DNA of 64,000 bases, from NCBI GenBank assembly GCA_964484185.1, contig CAZAEQ010000001.1, forward strand, positions 62,001 to 126,000. Direction: 5' to 3'. Source of the DNA: F1-120-MAGs238 sp964484185. Lineage in GTDB: Bacteria; Planctomycetota; Phycisphaerae; Phycisphaerales; UBA1924. The position numbers and the translations under genes were made by a program. Below the pieces are notes generated by a model that worked only from the letters and a program-made list of their open reading frames with translations, had not been told where the DNA came from and did no database searches. Of the stretch, positions 61,600 through 64,000 are shown in pieces. Each line of letters starts with the position of its first letter. Positions within the stretch are counted from its first letter, which is position 1.

Positions 61600-62498
61600 G
61601 TCTGCTCCGAAAGTGCAAGGTTCATCTGGTTGAGTCGCCGCGTGTGCCACGACCCGCAATGGTCTTGTGCGAAAAGTGAAATGTCCAGCGGCAGGCGCGA
61701 ACTTCCATTGATCAAACTGGCCGTAGACCACGCTTCTGCCAATGTAGCTGATTCATGCACCGCCGCCGCTATGTCCAAATCGCTGTTATCCTGAAAATCT
61801 GCCATGCGTGGGTCGAGAATATGGGATCGGGACGTGTCCATCGCCAGTTCCGCAGGCCGAGCGTTTCGCTTTGAAACGCTTAACGACTGATTACAAAGCT
61901 CGATCACCGGGTCCCGCTCGCCACTACCAAGTGCAACCCGCCAAAGCTGCCCATCCGGTCGCGTCCCCATTGCCAGTGAACTGCTCGTCCCGCCATGAAC
62001 AAACGCATGCTCAATCTTGAGTTCACCCAGCAACAACCTCACCTGGTCCAGTGCAAACCCCTTGGCAACCGCACCCAGGTCAATCGCCAATCCCTCCCGC
62101 AAGAACCGAATTGTCCGCGCCTGCGCATCCAACTCGACAGACTGCATACCCCACACCGCGTTCTCGCCCGCCGATGAATGAGCCTGATGCAGCCCCAGCC
62201 TCTTCATCAGCGGCGCAACCGTGATATCAAACGCCCCCTGCGATTCCTTCCACACCTTCTGCGCAACCGCAAACAGCGACCACTCCGGTTCATTCACCTG
62301 CACCGGCTTCGCATGCGCCACCTTATTGATGTAGCTCACCAGCGAATCAGGCTTGAACAGCGACAGCCGACTATCCCAATGCTGAATCTCTTCACTCACC
62401 TGCTCCGCCGCCGCGCGCAAAAACTCCTCATTCCGCCCACCCTGCGGCGGAATCACAATCTCCCAGCGCGTCGACATGGCCTGTGTCGAATAAATCAT
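61596..62498 (-). CDS. apbE: FAD:protein FMN transferase, ApbE family
   Basis: 300 residues from ATG 62498 (MIYSTQAMSTRWEIVIPPQGG). It transfers FMN from FAD onto Thr/Ser of redox proteins such as NqrB/C or RnfD/G. Landmarks: 'MSTRWEIVI' N-terminus, 'DSRLSLFKPDSLVSYINK', 'GAFDITVAPLMKRLG', 'AIDLGAVAKGFALDQV', 'HAFVHGGTSSSLAMG', 'SRSHILDPR' and 'ATLAEAWSTASLI'. The Gly-Gly-Asp usual in 'GGD..A.G' is GGT here. There is no clear lipoprotein signal. First gene of a coupled run with the Gfo/Idh/MocA gene and the CxxCH membrane protein, none of which shows an obvious flavinylation motif. Confidence 0.88.
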   Translation of the reverse strand: MIYSTQAMSTRWEIVIPPQGGRNEEFLRAAAEQVSEEIQHWDSRLSLFKPDSLVSYINKVAHAKPVQVNEPEWSLFAVAQKVWKESQGAFDITVAPLMKRLGLHQAHSSAGENAVWGMQSVELDAQARTIRFLREGLAIDLGAVAKGFALDQVRLLLGELKIEHAFVHGGTSSSLAMGTRPDGQLWRVALGSGERDPVIELCNQSLSVSKRNARPAELAMDTSRSHILDPRMADFQDNSDLDIAAAVHESATLAEAWSTASLINGSSRLPLDISLFAQDHCGSWHTRRLNQMNLALSEQT

Positions 62499-62616
62499 CC
62501 CGAAAACAATTCTCCCAATACGCCCCCATAAAAGCAAAGATGCGGACCGGACCCCCTTTTGAATCCGATCCGCATCGATTGTTGTACGTGATAGTTGCGT
62601 GAACTATGAAGGTTCT

Positions 62617-63987
62617 TTAGACCTTGCGTGAGGTCATTGTCTTGGGATCAAACTCAAACGCTCCGCCTTCCCACATCGAACGTGTGGCAAGACCGACAAT
62701 GACCATGACCTTCGCGCCCTGGATCACATCGCTGTCTGGCTGGATGCGCTCGCGGATACACCGGAACCACTTCAAGCGGTGCAGGTCCTGATCGTTGCCG
62801 ATATCCGGGCACTCGATCTTCTTGCTTTCCACTTCTTCCGTGTACGGTGGCTCAGGGCTGACTTCGCAGTGGCGTGAGCCAAGGCGGATGTTGCCCTTGC
62901 TGCCGCGGATCAGGGGGTCCAGGCCAAGCTGATTGCAGGTTGAGCCCGCAATCACCATCTGGTGCCCAGATTCAAACTGCACAGCGATATTCACGCTGTC
63001 GTGGTTTTCCATTTCCTTGTCAACCAGGTGTGATCCAACCGCAACAACGCGTGTCGGCCATCCAACGCTGTCACCCAGCGACACAAACAAGGGAGTAATC
63101 ACGTGCGGCAGCAAATCGCCCAGAATGCCCGTTGAGGTCTTCTTGTAGCGGCGCCAACGTGAGTACAGCTTGGGGTCCCAGGCCTGCTTGCCCATCGGTC
63201 CACACCATGCATCCCAGTCAAGGTTCTCGCCGGGCTTCCACTCTGCCCCGGGGAATTCCTTCTGATCGGGCTTGAGTGCGTAATAGTTCCACTCGCCCTT
63301 AGGAGAGTTGCGGCAATAGCTCGTCTGGCTGAACGTCGGCACGCCGATCGTCCCCGCCGCAATCACCTTCTTGGCTTCGTGATACTTGGGCAGATTCGTC
63401 ATCTGTGTTCCAACCTGCAACCGCATATCCGGGTTTGCAAGCACCACTTCGCGAAGAACAAGGGCTTCGTCCAGCGTCAGAGTCATTGGCTTTTCAAGAT
63501 ACACATCCTTGCCCGCAAGAATGGCATCGATGCCCATCTGTGCGTGCCAGTGTTCCGGCGTCGCAATCAACACGCCGTGCAGGTCTTCACGCGCCAGCAT
63601 TTCTTTGTAATTCGAGTAAGTCGCGGGAACCGCGGCCTGTCCCCATTCTGGCAGGTGCTTGACCACGTATTCCATATTGAACTTGTTGACATCGCAGATC
63701 GCAGCGATTTCAACCTTGTCCTTGCCATCTTTCACCAGGCTGGCGATCGAATGGCAATGGTTCATTCCCATCGAGCCCTGGCCTGGTCCACCCATGCCGA
63801 TGACGCCGATCTTGATCACACCATCTGCCGCCAGAGGTGCACGGGCTTTAGCCTTTCCTTGCGGCTTGACGATGGTCGGGGCATCCGACCGTTTCGCCGA
63901 TGCCAATGAGGTAATAACGGCGGCCGCGCCAACTGCACCGGCGGCGGCCAGGAAGTTGCGACGAGATTGGTCTGGTTGATGGGTCAT
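62617..63987 (-). CDS. Gfo/Idh/MocA-family oxidoreductase, Tat-exported
   Basis: 456 residues from ATG 63987. Tat signal 'SRRNFLAAAGAVGAAAVITSLASA'. Rossmann domain 'IKIGVIGMGGPGQGSMGMNHCHSIASL', 'AICDVNKFNMEYVVKHLPEWG', and the intact E-K-P motif in 'LAGKDVYLEKPMTLTLDEALVLREV'. The C-terminal domain has 'WDAWCGPMGKQAWDPKLYSRWRRYKKTSTGILGDLLPHVITPLF', typical of planctomycete sugar-related members. Predicted NAD(P)-dependent periplasmic oxidoreductase; substrate unknown. Its start lies 14 bp from the window end, so upstream partners are out of view. About 120 bp separate it from apbE. Confidence 0.92.
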   Translation of the reverse strand: MTHQPDQSRRNFLAAAGAVGAAAVITSLASAKRSDAPTIVKPQGKAKARAPLAADGVIKIGVIGMGGPGQGSMGMNHCHSIASLVKDGKDKVEIAAICDVNKFNMEYVVKHLPEWGQAAVPATYSNYKEMLAREDLHGVLIATPEHWHAQMGIDAILAGKDVYLEKPMTLTLDEALVLREVVLANPDMRLQVGTQMTNLPKYHEAKKVIAAGTIGVPTFSQTSYCRNSPKGEWNYYALKPDQKEFPGAEWKPGENLDWDAWCGPMGKQAWDPKLYSRWRRYKKTSTGILGDLLPHVITPLFVSLGDSVGWPTRVVAVGSHLVDKEMENHDSVNIAVQFESGHQMVIAGSTCNQLGLDPLIRGSKGNIRLGSRHCEVSPEPPYTEEVESKKIECPDIGNDQDLHRLKWFRCIRERIQPDSDVIQGAKVMVIVGLATRSMWEGGAFEFDPKTMTSRKV

Positions 63988-64000
63988 ATGAATCCTTATG

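Overview
The window looks like chromosomal DNA of a planctomycete, most likely class Phycisphaerae. Three things point there: secreted proteins ending in a P-x-P-G, hydrophobic stretch and Arg-Arg-Arg-Arg sorting tail; two others ending in a duplicated 'DFFDYLDFVD' calcium-loop domain framed by cysteines (GC-type dockerin-like); and many eukaryotic-like Ser/Thr kinases and Tat-exported Gfo/Idh/MocA oxidoreductases. This is inference from protein style; no rRNA gene is present.

Layout. 1-2.4 kb: 3' end of pyruvate phosphate dikinase, a terminator, and a secreted FG-GAP/dockerin protein. 2.4-5.5 kb (minus strand): tightly spaced glycosyltransferase, BshC-like protein and B12-type binding lipoprotein. 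5.6-8.9 kb: a MalK/UgpC-type ABC ATPase, a small proline-rich protein with its own terminator, and cysS. 9.1-13.4 kb: an AT-richer three-gene cassette (vWA protein, PP2C phosphatase, kinase/zinc-ribbon/coiled-coil/HhH protein) with the architecture of the TerY-P triad and of E. coli yegL-pphC-yegI, followed by an orphan DUF1778 antitoxin and about 800 bp of gene-poor, repeat-containing DNA. 14.7-26.9 kb: secreted proteins, a DinB-fold protein, membrane proteins, a DHFR-like reductase, a CPA2 antiporter, a TPR kinase and a double thioredoxin. 26.9-35.3 kb: argS, the SRP RNA gene, an hsp20 gene with an apparent sigma-54 promoter, threonine aldolase, a secreted dockerin protein, pgi and a secreted PEP-CTERM-like protein.

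35.3-54.8 kb: an mraZ gene detached from a dcw cluster, with MraZ-type boxes inside its own promoter; a membrane glycosyltransferase; a stand-alone FHA protein; and six paralogous Ser/Thr kinases on the minus strand, several coupled by ATGA overlaps. Five carry a membrane helix and a TolB-like propeller. The sixth lacks the helix and is fused to PEGA, SUMF1-like and alpha/beta-hydrolase domains. The FHA protein beside them is a natural phosphothreonine reader, so the block is plausibly one signalling locus.

54.9-64 kb: an hrpA-type DEAH helicase, then a minus-strand group of apbE, a Gfo/Idh/MocA protein, a membrane protein with one CxxCH haem site and a SMC-like ATPase, and finally a second Tat-exported Gfo/Idh/MocA protein. 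The two most interesting blocks are the TerY-P-like cassette (9.1-13.4 kb) and the kinase array with FHA (37.6-54.8 kb). All functional statements come from motif reading; no database search was run.
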